In this document: piece after piece, positions 1-9,813 of the stretch | How positions within the stretch are numbered: position 1 is the first letter of the stretch | Layout of the letters: the number at the start of each line of letters is the position of its first letter | From: Myxococcaceae bacterium | Lineage (GTDB): Bacteria; Myxococcota; Myxococcia; Myxococcales; UBA5297 | Length of the DNA: 49,120 nucleotides | Direction: 5' to 3' | NCBI GenBank assembly: GCA_017500825.1 | Contig: JAFVYB010000071.1 | Span: forward strand, 1 to 49,120 | Position numbers and translations under genes: made by a program | The notes under the pieces: model-generated | What the model saw: only the letters and a program-made list of their open reading frames with translations | What the model was told of the DNA's origin: nothing | The model's database searches: none

Positions 1-79
1 CGTCAAAATACACGTCCGCGGAATAAAAATCAGCGAATTATTCGGGGGAGCCCGTTTGGGGGAGAAGTCGCGTTTTTGA

Positions 80-247
80 ATAAATTAAATCGAGCTAATT
101 TGAGTCGAAATCAAATAAAAAAAATAAACCTGCCGCGCGCTCAAGCGCTTTTGAGCTGCCCCGCGCTGAAGCGGCATTTGAATTGCCGTGCGCCAAAGCA
201 CAAAAAAAAACAAAGGTGTGCGCTGAAGCGCAAAAAATATAAGGAAT
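80..247 (+). repeat. Intergenic palindrome-array element, left copy
   Basis: AT-rich spacer containing four near-identical 12-bp palindromes of consensus GCGCTNAAGCGC, starting at 137, 163, 190 and 220 (periods 26, 27, 30 nt), separated by AT-rich 14-18 nt linkers. The outer edge carries AATTAAATCGAGCT at 83-96. A homologous copy lies in inverted orientation at 48821-49000. Over a 62-nt core (132-193 here against 48884-48945 reverse-complemented) I count 55 identical positions by eye. Linkers are conserved as well as palindromes, so this is one repeated element and not independent hairpins. No ORF of convincing composition covers it. The function is unknown. Confidence 0.8.
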
Positions 248-421
248 CGCGTCTTTTTAAAGCACTTTTTCGAACAATTCTCCGAGTTGTTCCAAAATTC
301 TGGCGGTTTCCCTTGCTCCGCCCCATCGATTCGACTAGGGGCCGCGCGCCTTTTGACCGCATTTATGGACGATCTGTCCGCGACTTTCTCCAAATCCCCT
401 TTCACCTTCAGGAAAGAGCTC

Positions 422-1912
422 ATGAAATCAAAGAACAAAGAATTCTTTCAGCAATCGCCAGCGCCCGTGCGCCAGGTCTTTTGCAGCCGCACGCTCAATC
501 TGCGCGCCATTCGCGCCATTGGCTATGACATGGACTATACGCTTGTTCACTACAATGTCGCCGAATGGGAGCGTCGCGCCTACGAACATGCCAAGGAGCA
601 CCTTTTGCAGGGGGGCTGGCCCGTCGAGTCGCTGGAGTTTGACCCGCAGCTCGTCGCGCGCGGCCTGGTGGTCGACACCGAGCTCGGCAATGTCGTGAAG
701 GCCAACCGCTTTGGCTACGTCAAGCGCGCCATGCACGGCACGCGGACGCTCGATTTCGACAAGCAGCGAGAGGTCTATTCGCGCCTCGTCGTCGAGCTGT
801 CGGACCGGCGCTGGGTCTTCCTCAACACCTTGTTTTCGCTCTCGGAGGGGTGCCTGTTTCTGCAGCTCGTCGACCTCTTTGATCAGGGCAAAATCTCTTC
901 GCCGCTCGGCTACCTCGGCCTGTTCAAGCGCATTCGCCAGGTGCTCGACAGCACGCACATGGAGGGCCGGCTCAAGGCCGAGATCATGGCCGACCCGGCG
1001 CGCTTCGTCTGTCCCGACCCGGAAATGCCGCTCGCGCTGATGGACCAGAAGCACGCGGGCAAGAAGCTGATGCTGATCACCAATTCCGAATGGGAATACA
1101 CGCGCGCGATGATGTGCCACGCCTTCGATCCCTATCTGCCAGAGGGGACGAAGTGGACCGACCTCTTCGACGTGATCATCGTCTCGGCCCGAAAGCCTGA
1201 TTTTTTCCTCTCGCAGTCGCCGCTCTTCGAGGTGGTGAACGAGGAGGGGCTTTTAAGGCCAACAGCGCAGGGCCTGACGCGCGGCGGCATCTTCTGGGGT
1301 GGCAACGCGTCGCTCGTCGAGGCGCACCTGAAGCTCTCGGGCGAGGAGATCCTCTTTGTCGGCGACCACATGTGGGGCGATGTCAAAGTCTCCAAAAGCG
1401 CGCTTCGTTGGCGGACGGCGCTGATTCTGCGCGAGCTGGAGGAGGATGTGGCGGCGCTCGGCAAATTCAGCCCGGTGCAGACAAAGCTCGACAGCCTGAT
1501 GGCCGAAAAGACGCGCCTTGAAGGACAGCTCACCTGGTTGAGGCTCTGCCTGCAGCGGTTGCGCCATCGCTACGGCCCGCCCTGCCCCATGTCGCGCCGC
1601 GAACTCGACGAATTGAGCGACGAGGTGCGCGCGCGGCTCCTCTCGCTCGACGAACAGCTGGCGCCTTTGGCGCAACAGGCCGGCGAATTGAGCAACCCTC
1701 TGTGGGGGCCGCTTTTGCGCGCGGGCAACGACAAGAGCCTGCTGGCGCGTCAGGTCGAAAGCTCTGCTGACATCTACACCTCGCGCGTCTCCAACCTGCT
1801 CTACTGCACGCCGTTTGCCTTTTTGCGCTCGCAACAGGGCTCTGAGCTCTCCTTCATCAAGGCCGATCCGCTGCCGCGCGAGACGGACGACTCGCAGCCG
1901 GAGGGGGTTTAG
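422..1912 (+). CDS. HAD-superfamily 5'-nucleotidase, NT5C2/HAD-IG type
   Basis: Predicted cytosolic purine-type 5'-nucleotidase (496 aa) that would hydrolyse nucleoside monophosphates such as IMP or GMP. The HAD nucleophile motif GYDMDYTLVHY (Asp36, Asp38) matches the DMDYT form typical of the NT5C2 family. The late metal-binding motif GDHMWGDV is at about 314-321. A central FSLSEGCLFLQLVDLFD segment also resembles the family. I chose ATG 422 because GGAAAGAG lies 4-11 nt upstream; the reading frame stays open to 287, but that extension has no ribosome site and is low-complexity. It stands alone between the palindrome array and the next (+) gene. Substrate range cannot be read from the sequence. 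Confidence 0.85.
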   Translation: MKSKNKEFFQQSPAPVRQVFCSRTLNLRAIRAIGYDMDYTLVHYNVAEWERRAYEHAKEHLLQGGWPVESLEFDPQLVARGLVVDTELGNVVKANRFGYVKRAMHGTRTLDFDKQREVYSRLVVELSDRRWVFLNTLFSLSEGCLFLQLVDLFDQGKISSPLGYLGLFKRIRQVLDSTHMEGRLKAEIMADPARFVCPDPEMPLALMDQKHAGKKLMLITNSEWEYTRAMMCHAFDPYLPEGTKWTDLFDVIIVSARKPDFFLSQSPLFEVVNEEGLLRPTAQGLTRGGIFWGGNASLVEAHLKLSGEEILFVGDHMWGDVKVSKSALRWRTALILRELEEDVAALGKFSPVQTKLDSLMAEKTRLEGQLTWLRLCLQRLRHRYGPPCPMSRRELDELSDEVRARLLSLDEQLAPLAQQAGELSNPLWGPLLRAGNDKSLLARQVESSADIYTSRVSNLLYCTPFAFLRSQQGSELSFIKADPLPRETDDSQPEGV

Positions 1913-2077
1913 GGGCTGAGCGCGTGAAAAACGCGTGAGAGGCCAAGAGCGCGCCTGGAAAAGCCGACCATCCCCGCGCAGACAAAGCCGACGCGACGGG
2001 CTGGACAGCGGCGGCGCGAGCGCACCAGAAGACGCCCCCCTTTCCGCCCTTCAGGCCACAGCAAAGGAAAACGCCGC

Positions 2078-3526
<1,449 letters not shown>

Positions 3527-3876
3527 CCGACAAAACAATCAAATAAAACACACACCAGACAAACATCCCGCGATCATCCCGCCCGCGGTCTCAACCTCAA
3601 AAATCTTCCGAACAAATCTTTCAAAGCCAAAAGCCCTGGCAGGGGCCGCCCCGCCGCGCGAAACCAACGCCAGGAACGCCGCCGCGTCCAACGCCCCCAA
3701 ATGGGACGCTCAAACACGCGGAGTTTATTTATTAACCCATCCAACAAACCGTCTGTTGATTGCAAACTCATCCCAAAACAATCATTCCAACGCCTTTGTC
3801 GCCTGGTCTTGCCGCGGTCGAATTGATATTCAACCCTTTCAAGGCCTCCAAACTTCAGGCTTTCGCCGCTCGAAAA
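3527..3876. other. AT-rich, A/C-skewed intergenic spacer
   Basis: 350 nt without a convincing gene, between the convergent 3' ends of the sigma-54 regulator and the amber-interrupted membrane gene. The + strand is strikingly A/C-rich (for example 3527-3610 and 3760-3800), unlike coding sequence around it. Short ORFs crossing it have no ribosome site or recognisable domain. A similar A/C-skewed spacer follows the EcsC-like gene at 38139-38329. Confidence 0.6.
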
Positions 3877-5538
3877 TCACGTCTTGTGAGATGATGTCCT
3901 CGTTGATTCCGTGGCGCTTATCGAGTGATCGCGGACACCTGTCGGCGAGAGTGAATGATTGGCTGATTTGTCGGCGCCGCAGCGCGTGAAGACAGAATAG
4001 CCCTCGACGGTTTGATTGCCGTCAAAGACCTGGCACCACTCATCGCCTTCGATCAAAAGTCGCGACAGCGGCGAATCGCCATCCACGGGCCAGACAATGG
4101 TCCCCGGCTGATAGCGTTCGATAAACGCCTTCCAGCCAGCCCAGCCATGATACATCGAATAATAGGCGAGGGTGTGCGCGGGGGAGAGGATATTGGTGCG
4201 GCCATCAATGGCGACCGGGTGTAAGAGATGTCCGCGCGCGTCGCTCAGGCGATACATGAGATAGCCGCCTGTCCTAAAATCACTTAAAATTGGCTTCGGC
4301 AGTTGATTTTTAAAAATAAAATCGAGTGTGGCGTCAGGAAAAACCTCAAGCAGAAAAGGCTCTCGCGCCTGTTCAATCAAACGCGCGGCCAACAGGACAA
4401 CACATAAAACCGAGAGACTCACCAGCGCGCCCAAACCAAAGCGCGAGGCAAAGATGTTGTTCCATCGATCAACGGCGCGGCCCAGTTTCTTTTGGAGTAT
4501 GGGCACCAATTCATCTTCAACAAGGTCCGCGCCATTTTTGAGAATAAATGTCAGGGATGCCAGGGCCGTGAAGGGCAAAAACTTAATGGCGTAAGCGCCC
4601 AACAAAAAGAAGGCAGCGGTGACCGCGATCTCAAAGCGCGCGATCTTTTTGTTTTTGAGCGCGACAACGACAAAGAGAATGGCACAAATCGCGTAATAGC
4701 CAAAGAGCCGAAAAACAATGGTCATCGGCTGAAATTCGGCAATGTCGCCGCGAAACAGCCCGACGTGACCTATCTTTGAAAAAAAGGTCTGCCAGACGCC
4801 GAGACCATAGGGATTCACGAGCGTCCCGAGAAAGGCGATGGCGAGCGCCCATGCCGTGGCCTAGACGCGCGGCTTTGAAAATCCAAAGAGGAGACCGCCC
4901 AGATAGCCCATGCCGACAATCATGGCGAGGTGCGTGTTGGACCAAATCAAAAATATCAAAAAAATAAAAATGCCATATCTGAGTTTGAGACCATTTTTTT
5001 GAATCGATTCGGCGATGAGCGGGATGAGGGCAAAGAGAATGAAGGTGATAAGCTGCGGCCTGATGCTGGTAAAGGGATCAATAAAAACAAGAAACAAAAC
5101 GCCTGCGAGCAGGGTCAAAAGCCACGAGCGGGAAAAATGGCGAAAGACAAAAGTCGCGACCGCGATCAGGCCAAGGGCTGACAAGCCCTGCAGCCACCAC
5201 AGCCCGCGCAGGCCAAAATGTCGGTCAATCAGAGCATAGACGACTTCATTCGACCAGGAATAGGCGCGAAAGGTCTGCCCAAGGCCAAAATAATTCCAGT
5301 GTTCGACCTGCGGCACAGCGCCATGGTCGAGGATCCAGCGCCCGATGACGATGTGCCAGAAGAGATCGGGATCTTCGATGGGCGAAAACAATGGAGAAAA
5401 CTGCCTGGCGCTCGCCAATAAAATCAGCGCCACGGACAGGACGCCAAAGGCGATGGAATTTGTATATCCAACGGTTTTCGGCGCCATGGTGTCCGCTTCT
5501 GGCGCGTTTTGATTGTCTGAGGTGACGGCAGGATTCAT
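3877..5538 (-). pseudogene. Polytopic membrane protein (glycosyltransferase-39-like), interrupted by an in-frame UAG
   Basis: One 554-codon reading frame on the minus strand, interrupted once by TAG at 4863-4861 (codon 226). Upstream of the stop the protein has several hydrophobic segments and the DPDLFWHIVIGRWILDHG motif of a family of multi-pass membrane proteins distantly like GT39/oligosaccharyl transferases. Downstream the same frame continues as ATAWALAIAFLGTLVNPYG, a transmembrane helix plus the NPYG motif expected at this point of the family. There is no frameshift, and both halves stay open for 225 and 327 codons. The downstream part could start at GTG 4818, but no good ribosome site precedes it. 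The composition is AT-richer than its neighbours. Either this is a recent nonsense mutation, a sequencing error, or readthrough. The substrate is unknown. Confidence 0.75.
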
Positions 5539-5554
5539 GGCGCATTATCCGCAT

Positions 5555-5587
5555 AAAAAAGTGTCCGCGCCAAATGGAGCGCGGACA
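5555..5587 (-). terminator. Intrinsic terminator after the glycosidase gene
   Basis: On the minus strand a perfect 9-bp stem (TGTCCGCGC / GCGCGGACA, arms 5579-5587 and 5562-5570) is followed by a run of six T (5555-5560). It lies 60 nt past the stop of the glycosidase gene and only 16 nt before the ATG (5538) of the downstream membrane gene. It is therefore either the glycosidase terminator or a leader attenuator. Confidence 0.75.
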
Positions 5588-5588
5588 A

Positions 5589-5613
5589 TAAAATTAAATC
5601 GGCGTGTTTGATG
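5589..5613 (-). repeat. 25-nt shared AT-rich element, copy A
   Basis: This 25-nt stretch matches 40191-40215 with two differences by eye. Its core AATTAAATCGGCGTGT (5592-5607) recurs inverted at 23593-23608. On the minus strand it precedes an AT-rich membrane protein gene, as does the 40191 copy. It could be a promoter, protein-binding site or mobile-element remnant. Confidence 0.6.
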
Positions 5614-5647
5614 AAACCGCGACAAAGTCCCGCGCGTGGAGGGGATT

Positions 5648-8479
5648 TTATGGGGTGGCATTCACGCGTTGAGACGACTCGCCCAGCGCGAGGATTTTGA
5701 TCTGCGCGATATTGACGTGGTTGAGCTCGCCATTGACGCCGCCGTTGCCGCCATTGCCGGTGTAATCGGCGAAATGCTGAAAGGCCGACATATTGATGGC
5801 CCGGCGCAAGTCGTTCTCGTCGCTGCCGACGCGGACGCGGTAGGTCTTGCCCTTCACCAGCGCGACGCGGGCGAGGGTGCTTTCCTTCCAGATGGACCAG
5901 TCGCCGCCGAGGGTGGGCAGGGCGAGGTAGCCGGTGGCCACGAGTGTCGCGGTCGCGGTGTCGAAGACGCGCACTTCTTTCACGCCGCAGGTAACGCTCG
6001 TGTTCAGCGCGCCCGTGCCGTTGGCGTAGACGAGCTGGACAAAGTGATCGCCGTCAAAGTCGGCGGTGAACTCGACCTCGGCAAAGTGGCCGTCGTCGCC
6101 CCAGCTGTTGCCCAGGTGTGTCCGGCCGTGCTCCTCGGAGATCGAGCCGCCAAAGAAGCTGAACGAGGCGGGGAAAAACTCCTGGATGCGCCAGCTGGCG
6201 GAATCCCTCTCGCCCCAGTAGCAGGCCGCGCGCGCGTGCTGAGAGGCGTTGTTGGAGCCTTTGAAGCGGCTCTGGACCGAGTAGCAGCGGGTCTTTTGCG
6301 CGTGATCGTCCGCCGTGGTGTCGACCCAGGAGGTGAGGCTGCCGCCGAGGTCTTTGGCCACGCGCACGCCGTCGCGGAACACGTCGTGGACAACGGCGCC
6401 CGTGTCTGACTCGCCGGCGCTGAAGCTCACCTTGATCTGGCCGTTGTCGAGATAGGCGCCGAGGTCGGGGATGGTCGGTGCCTTGGGCGCGAAGAGCTTG
6501 CGCCAGCCGCCATCGGCGAAGATCTCTGCGGGGGGGATGAAGGTCCAGGGCGCGGAGGCGACGGTGGCCGGTTCGGCGAGGGTGATGGCGATCGTGTTCG
6601 ACGCGGCGAGGTCGGCGGTCGTCAGGAAGGCCGCGGGATCGGCGAGCGGCTGGCCATTGAGCGCGACAGAGGCGATCTCGTAGGCGCCCGGGTAGAGGCC
6701 GTCGGCACTCGTGGCGACAGGCGGCAGAAGGATCTCGATATCGAGCGCTTTGCCGCGCCAGTTGAGGCCCCTGAGCGCGATGGTGTCGCTGGCGGAGAAG
6801 AAGGCGTGGCGCAGGTGGCGCGTGACAAAAGGCTGAACGCGAACGCCGTCCAAGGCCGCCTCGACGCCGAAGATCGTGGACTGAACCATGGAGAGGTAGC
6901 CGGCGACGCTCCACAGCTGGCGCTGCGAATTGACGACTGGACCGGACATCGCCGGATCGCCGTCGTCGAACCAGGCCTTGCCGCTCATCAGTTCGAAGTT
7001 CTCCATGTTGGAGAGGTTGAGCGCGGCGGAGCGGACGAGCGACCAGACGCCGAAGCTGACGGCGCGGTCGTTCCTCACCTGGCGCGCGGCGTCGATCCAG
7101 TAGCCGACGACAAAGGGCCAGAAGGAGCGGTTGTGGTAGATGGGCGTCGCCTGCTGCTGCGGCCAGATGGTGGGCGGTCCCTTGCCGGTGTGCGGATAGG
7201 CGGCCACGGCGCGCGCGGCCTCTTCAGGACTGACGACGCCCTGCTCGACGGCGAAGGCGATGGAGAGCGCGTCGAACTGCTCGGTCGGCGCCGGGTCGAG
7301 GGTGTTGGTGGAGAAGGTGCTCAGTCGCCCGTCTTCGAGGAGGAAATGGGCGCGAATCCGCGTCGCGAGCGACTCAGCCCAGAGCTGGTAGCGCGCCGCT
7401 GTCTCTGTCTCGCCCTTTTCTGTGGCCAGCTCGGCGGCCAGGCGCATGGCGTTCAGGTGCAACAGGTTGGTCGAGAGCGATTTGGACATCGCGATCTGCG
7501 CCGGATCGTCCGCTGTCCACGCCGGGTAGGTCTGCTCGCGCCAGTCGAGGAAGGACTGCTCGCCGCTGTAGAGGCCGTCGCGCGCGTCGTGAATGGTGGC
7601 GCGGTCGTGTTCGAGGGTGTTGCGGATGGCCTCAAAGGCCTTGTCGCGAAACGCCGTCCGCTCGTCGCCATCGAGCCAGCTGAGAGCCGCGCGCGCGCCC
7701 AGTGCCCAGCTCACGCGGTCGGTCGAGACAGGCCAGCTGCCGCCGGTGCCCGTGTCCTGGACGATCTGCGTGTCGCCCCCCGAACGGCGCTCGGAGAGTT
7801 TGAACTCCAGCGAACGGCGCGAACGGCTCGGATCGACGCTCGCCAGCGCCAGGTCCACGGCAAAGGCTGTGTCGCGCGTCCAGACGTAGTGCCAGTTGCG
7901 TCCGGTCTCGAAGCAGCCGCCGCAGTCCACGCCCTGGCCGTTGTTGAAGGCGCCGTCGCTGATCGAGTCGACCGAGTTTTCGCGCGCCTCCTCCAGAGCC
8001 ATGGCGAAGAGGGCGTCGAAGAGCGTGTGACCGCTGCGCAGGTAGGGCGCGCCCGGCTTTTCGCTGAAAACGCGCGGACTTGAGACACCGGCGCCGTCCA
8101 TGGGCGCTCGCAGACTGGCCGTCGAGGCGAGCGAATAGGCGCGCAGGCCGTCTTCCTCGCTCACGATCCGCACATCGGCCCGACCGATCTCGGTGTCCTC
8201 GATCGCGGTGTCGTTGAAGGCGGGCAGCAGCCATTCGGCGCTCACCGCGGGAGACTCGATAACGCCCGAGTCCGGCGTCTCCGAGGCGTCTGGCGCGTCT
8301 GGTCCAACCGAGGCATCAGGGTCTTCTGGCCCAGGTTGGGTCGAGCCGTCGCCGTCGTTCAGATCCACGCTGGCGTCCATCGCGGCGTCCTCCTGGTCGG
8401 TTGATTCCCCGCCAGAACATGCAGGGCTGGCGAGCAAAAGGGCCGCGCAAAAGAGCGCGGGAGCGTCCGTTCGTTTCAT
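5648..8479 (-). CDS. Six-hairpin (alpha/alpha)6 glycosidase-like lipoprotein
   Basis: 943-aa exported protein. The N-terminus MKRTDAPALFCAALLLASPAC looks like a lipoprotein signal, with a weak lipobox ending at Cys21. A D/S/G/P-rich linker follows (about 22-75). The catalytic-looking region has a WTRDTAF motif near residue 195 (WxRD as in GH15/GH63-type glycosidases), a FLDWREQTYP segment and a YHNRSFWPF segment, all typical of six-hairpin glycosidases. The last ~250 residues look like beta-rich accessory domains. ATG 8479 is preceded by GGAGGAC; the longer frame to 8560 lacks this. It probably trims alpha-linked oligosaccharides at the cell surface or in the periplasm. The exact GH family and substrate are uncertain. 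The gene ends at the terminator at 5555-5587. Confidence 0.75.
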   Translation of the reverse strand: MKRTDAPALFCAALLLASPACSGGESTDQEDAAMDASVDLNDGDGSTQPGPEDPDASVGPDAPDASETPDSGVIESPAVSAEWLLPAFNDTAIEDTEIGRADVRIVSEEDGLRAYSLASTASLRAPMDGAGVSSPRVFSEKPGAPYLRSGHTLFDALFAMALEEARENSVDSISDGAFNNGQGVDCGGCFETGRNWHYVWTRDTAFAVDLALASVDPSRSRRSLEFKLSERRSGGDTQIVQDTGTGGSWPVSTDRVSWALGARAALSWLDGDERTAFRDKAFEAIRNTLEHDRATIHDARDGLYSGEQSFLDWREQTYPAWTADDPAQIAMSKSLSTNLLHLNAMRLAAELATEKGETETAARYQLWAESLATRIRAHFLLEDGRLSTFSTNTLDPAPTEQFDALSIAFAVEQGVVSPEEAARAVAAYPHTGKGPPTIWPQQQATPIYHNRSFWPFVVGYWIDAARQVRNDRAVSFGVWSLVRSAALNLSNMENFELMSGKAWFDDGDPAMSGPVVNSQRQLWSVAGYLSMVQSTIFGVEAALDGVRVQPFVTRHLRHAFFSASDTIALRGLNWRGKALDIEILLPPVATSADGLYPGAYEIASVALNGQPLADPAAFLTTADLAASNTIAITLAEPATVASAPWTFIPPAEIFADGGWRKLFAPKAPTIPDLGAYLDNGQIKVSFSAGESDTGAVVHDVFRDGVRVAKDLGGSLTSWVDTTADDHAQKTRCYSVQSRFKGSNNASQHARAACYWGERDSASWRIQEFFPASFSFFGGSISEEHGRTHLGNSWGDDGHFAEVEFTADFDGDHFVQLVYANGTGALNTSVTCGVKEVRVFDTATATLVATGYLALPTLGGDWSIWKESTLARVALVKGKTYRVRVGSDENDLRRAINMSAFQHFADYTGNGGNGGVNGELNHVNIAQIKILALGESSQRVNATP

Positions 8480-8588
8480 CGCAGGTCCTCCAGGGAGCAG
8501 TGGGGCATGGGGCGGGGACATTCCAGACGCGGCGCGAGCTGGAGAAGCGAAACGCGGCATCGGCGGCGAACGCGAAGGCCCGGCTGCT

Positions 8589-9119
8589 TCAGAAGGTCAC
8601 GCCCAGGGGGCGGCGGGCGCTCGTCCGACGGATGGTCCTGGCCAGGCGATCCTCCAGCGCGACGAGATCGAAGAGAAGGACCTCGTCGCCGGACGGCAGG
8701 CGCGCGCGGCCACGGCAGAGCGCGGCGGTCAGGGGGACATCCTCACCTGGCGCGGGCTCAAGTTCCGATTCGGGCATGGCCCCGGAAGAGGTCAACTCAC
8801 ACTCGGAACGCGTCTGAATGTCGGTCAGTTCGTGAATCGCCTCGACACTCACGACTCTCAGCGCCATCGCGCTTTCGCCGCTGTCGATCACGAGGAGCCG
8901 CTCTTCGGCCATGACCTCGGGCCACGGCGCGACCCCGCTGTCGACAAGGAGCTCCGGCGCGACCACGGCCAGGACGCGACCGCGCAGGTTGGTGGCGCCC
9001 AAAATGGCGCGCGGCGCTCTCGGCACTGGGGAGAGGGGCTGTGGTTTGACGACCTCGCGCACCCGGTCGAGGGGCAGGGCGAAGCGCTCGTTGAAAAGGT
9101 TGAAGATGATGGCTCGCAC
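8589..9119 (-). CDS. CheW-like domain protein
   Basis: 176-aa protein resembling CheW, the adaptor that links chemoreceptors to CheA. It opens with a CheW-type strand (RAIIFNLFNERFALPLDRV) and continues with VVKPQPLSPVPRAPRAILGATNLRGRVLAVV, which fits the family pattern (EV..P..L..VP.AP..I.G..NLRG). It ends with GDEVLLFDLVALED, another CheW hallmark. I chose GTG 9119, with AGGGG about 10 nt upstream, because the 81 residues encoded further upstream look like noise. No other chemotaxis gene is in the window. It could serve chemotaxis or a gliding/other CheA-type pathway encoded elsewhere. It is followed after 109 nt by the glycosidase gene. Confidence 0.7.
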   Translation of the reverse strand: MRAIIFNLFNERFALPLDRVREVVKPQPLSPVPRAPRAILGATNLRGRVLAVVAPELLVDSGVAPWPEVMAEERLLVIDSGESAMALRVVSVEAIHELTDIQTRSECELTSSGAMPESELEPAPGEDVPLTAALCRGRARLPSGDEVLLFDLVALEDRLARTIRRTSARRPLGVTF

Positions 9120-9243
9120 GGCGGGCGCCCCTAGATCGGGCAGGGTGAATCCGCAAGGCGCGCGGGATCGGAGAACGCGGCACGGGGGAAGCCCGCGGGC
9201 GGCGGCGTGCGCACCTTGGATCGCGCGTGAGAAGGGAGGAGCG

Positions 9244-9426
9244 ATGGCCTGGACAATCGCGCTGATCCTGCTGGGCAACTGGGTGGTCGGCCTCTTCAGC
9301 GGCGCTGAGCTCGGACTGTGGCTGCACGGATTTTTGGTCCTGGCGCTCTCGTCGCTCACCATCGGCGCGCTTCAACTCGCCAGGCGCCATCCCCTCGGTC
9401 GGACGCGCGGGCACCTCCGCCGCTAA
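9244..9426 (+). CDS. Small lmo0937/DUF5670-like membrane protein
   Basis: 60-aa protein with two hydrophobic stretches. The start MAWTIALILLGNWVVGLFSG and the following hydrophobic GFLVLALSSLTIGALQLARR closely fit the short lmo0937-family membrane proteins. ATG 9244 has an excellent ribosome site (GGGAGGAG ending 3 nt before it), so this internal start of a longer frame is the real one. It lies divergently from the CheW gene, with 124 nt for both promoters. Molecular function of the family is not established. Confidence 0.75.
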   Translation: MAWTIALILLGNWVVGLFSGAELGLWLHGFLVLALSSLTIGALQLARRHPLGRTRGHLRR

Positions 9427-9552
9427 CAAGGCGCGCCTGTCCCAAAACAGCAACGTCCCTGAAGGCGACATCACGCGCGGCGCATCTTCAGCGCCTCTTC
9501 AGCGAGGCATTCCGAAGAGAGGCGAATCCGGGCGAAGCAAAACGCGCCGTCC

Positions 9553-9813
9553 TCAGTCGAACAGCGCGCGCTCGCGCAAATCGCACGCCTCGCAGTCCTG
9601 AACGCCCGCCTCGCCCGCCGCTGCGTCCTCTGGCTTGGGGGGTTGCTGCGCCTGCTGCCGCGTCACTGGCGCGTCGGGGGGCCGGGGAGGACCGCGCACG
9701 CCACATCCCAGGGCCACGCCCACACTCAGCGCCGCGAGCAGGCGCCAGAGCCGTCTCAGAGCGTTCCGTCGCCCGCGGGTCGCTCTCCCCACGCCGTCCT
9801 GAACGCCAGGCAT
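9553..9813 (-). CDS. Small lipoprotein with an LptM-like CGxxGPPxPP motif
   Basis: 86-aa predicted lipoprotein. A basic N-terminus is followed by a hydrophobic stretch (LLAALSVGVALGC) and then CGVRGPPRPPDAP, resembling the CGxxGPLxxP motif of LptM/YifL-type small lipoproteins that assist maturation of the LPS translocon in enterobacteria. The tail is P/E/A-rich with a CEAC pair. Its ATG overlaps the stop of the upstream barrel gene by one base (TGATG at 9815-9811), so the two are translationally coupled. The LptM link rests on a short motif only and is uncertain. Confidence 0.55.
   Translation of the reverse strand: MPGVQDGVGRATRGRRNALRRLWRLLAALSVGVALGCGVRGPPRPPDAPVTRQQAQQPPKPEDAAAGEAGVQDCEACDLRERALFD

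Noticed and set aside
137..231. CRISPR array
   Set aside because: The repeat unit is only 12 bp, the linkers are conserved between the two copies instead of unique, and there is no cas gene.
4861..4863. Amber recoding (pyrrolysine-like) across the genome
   Set aside because: TAG is used as an ordinary stop in other genes of this window (22551-22553, 38124-38126), and no recoding tRNA or synthetase is seen.
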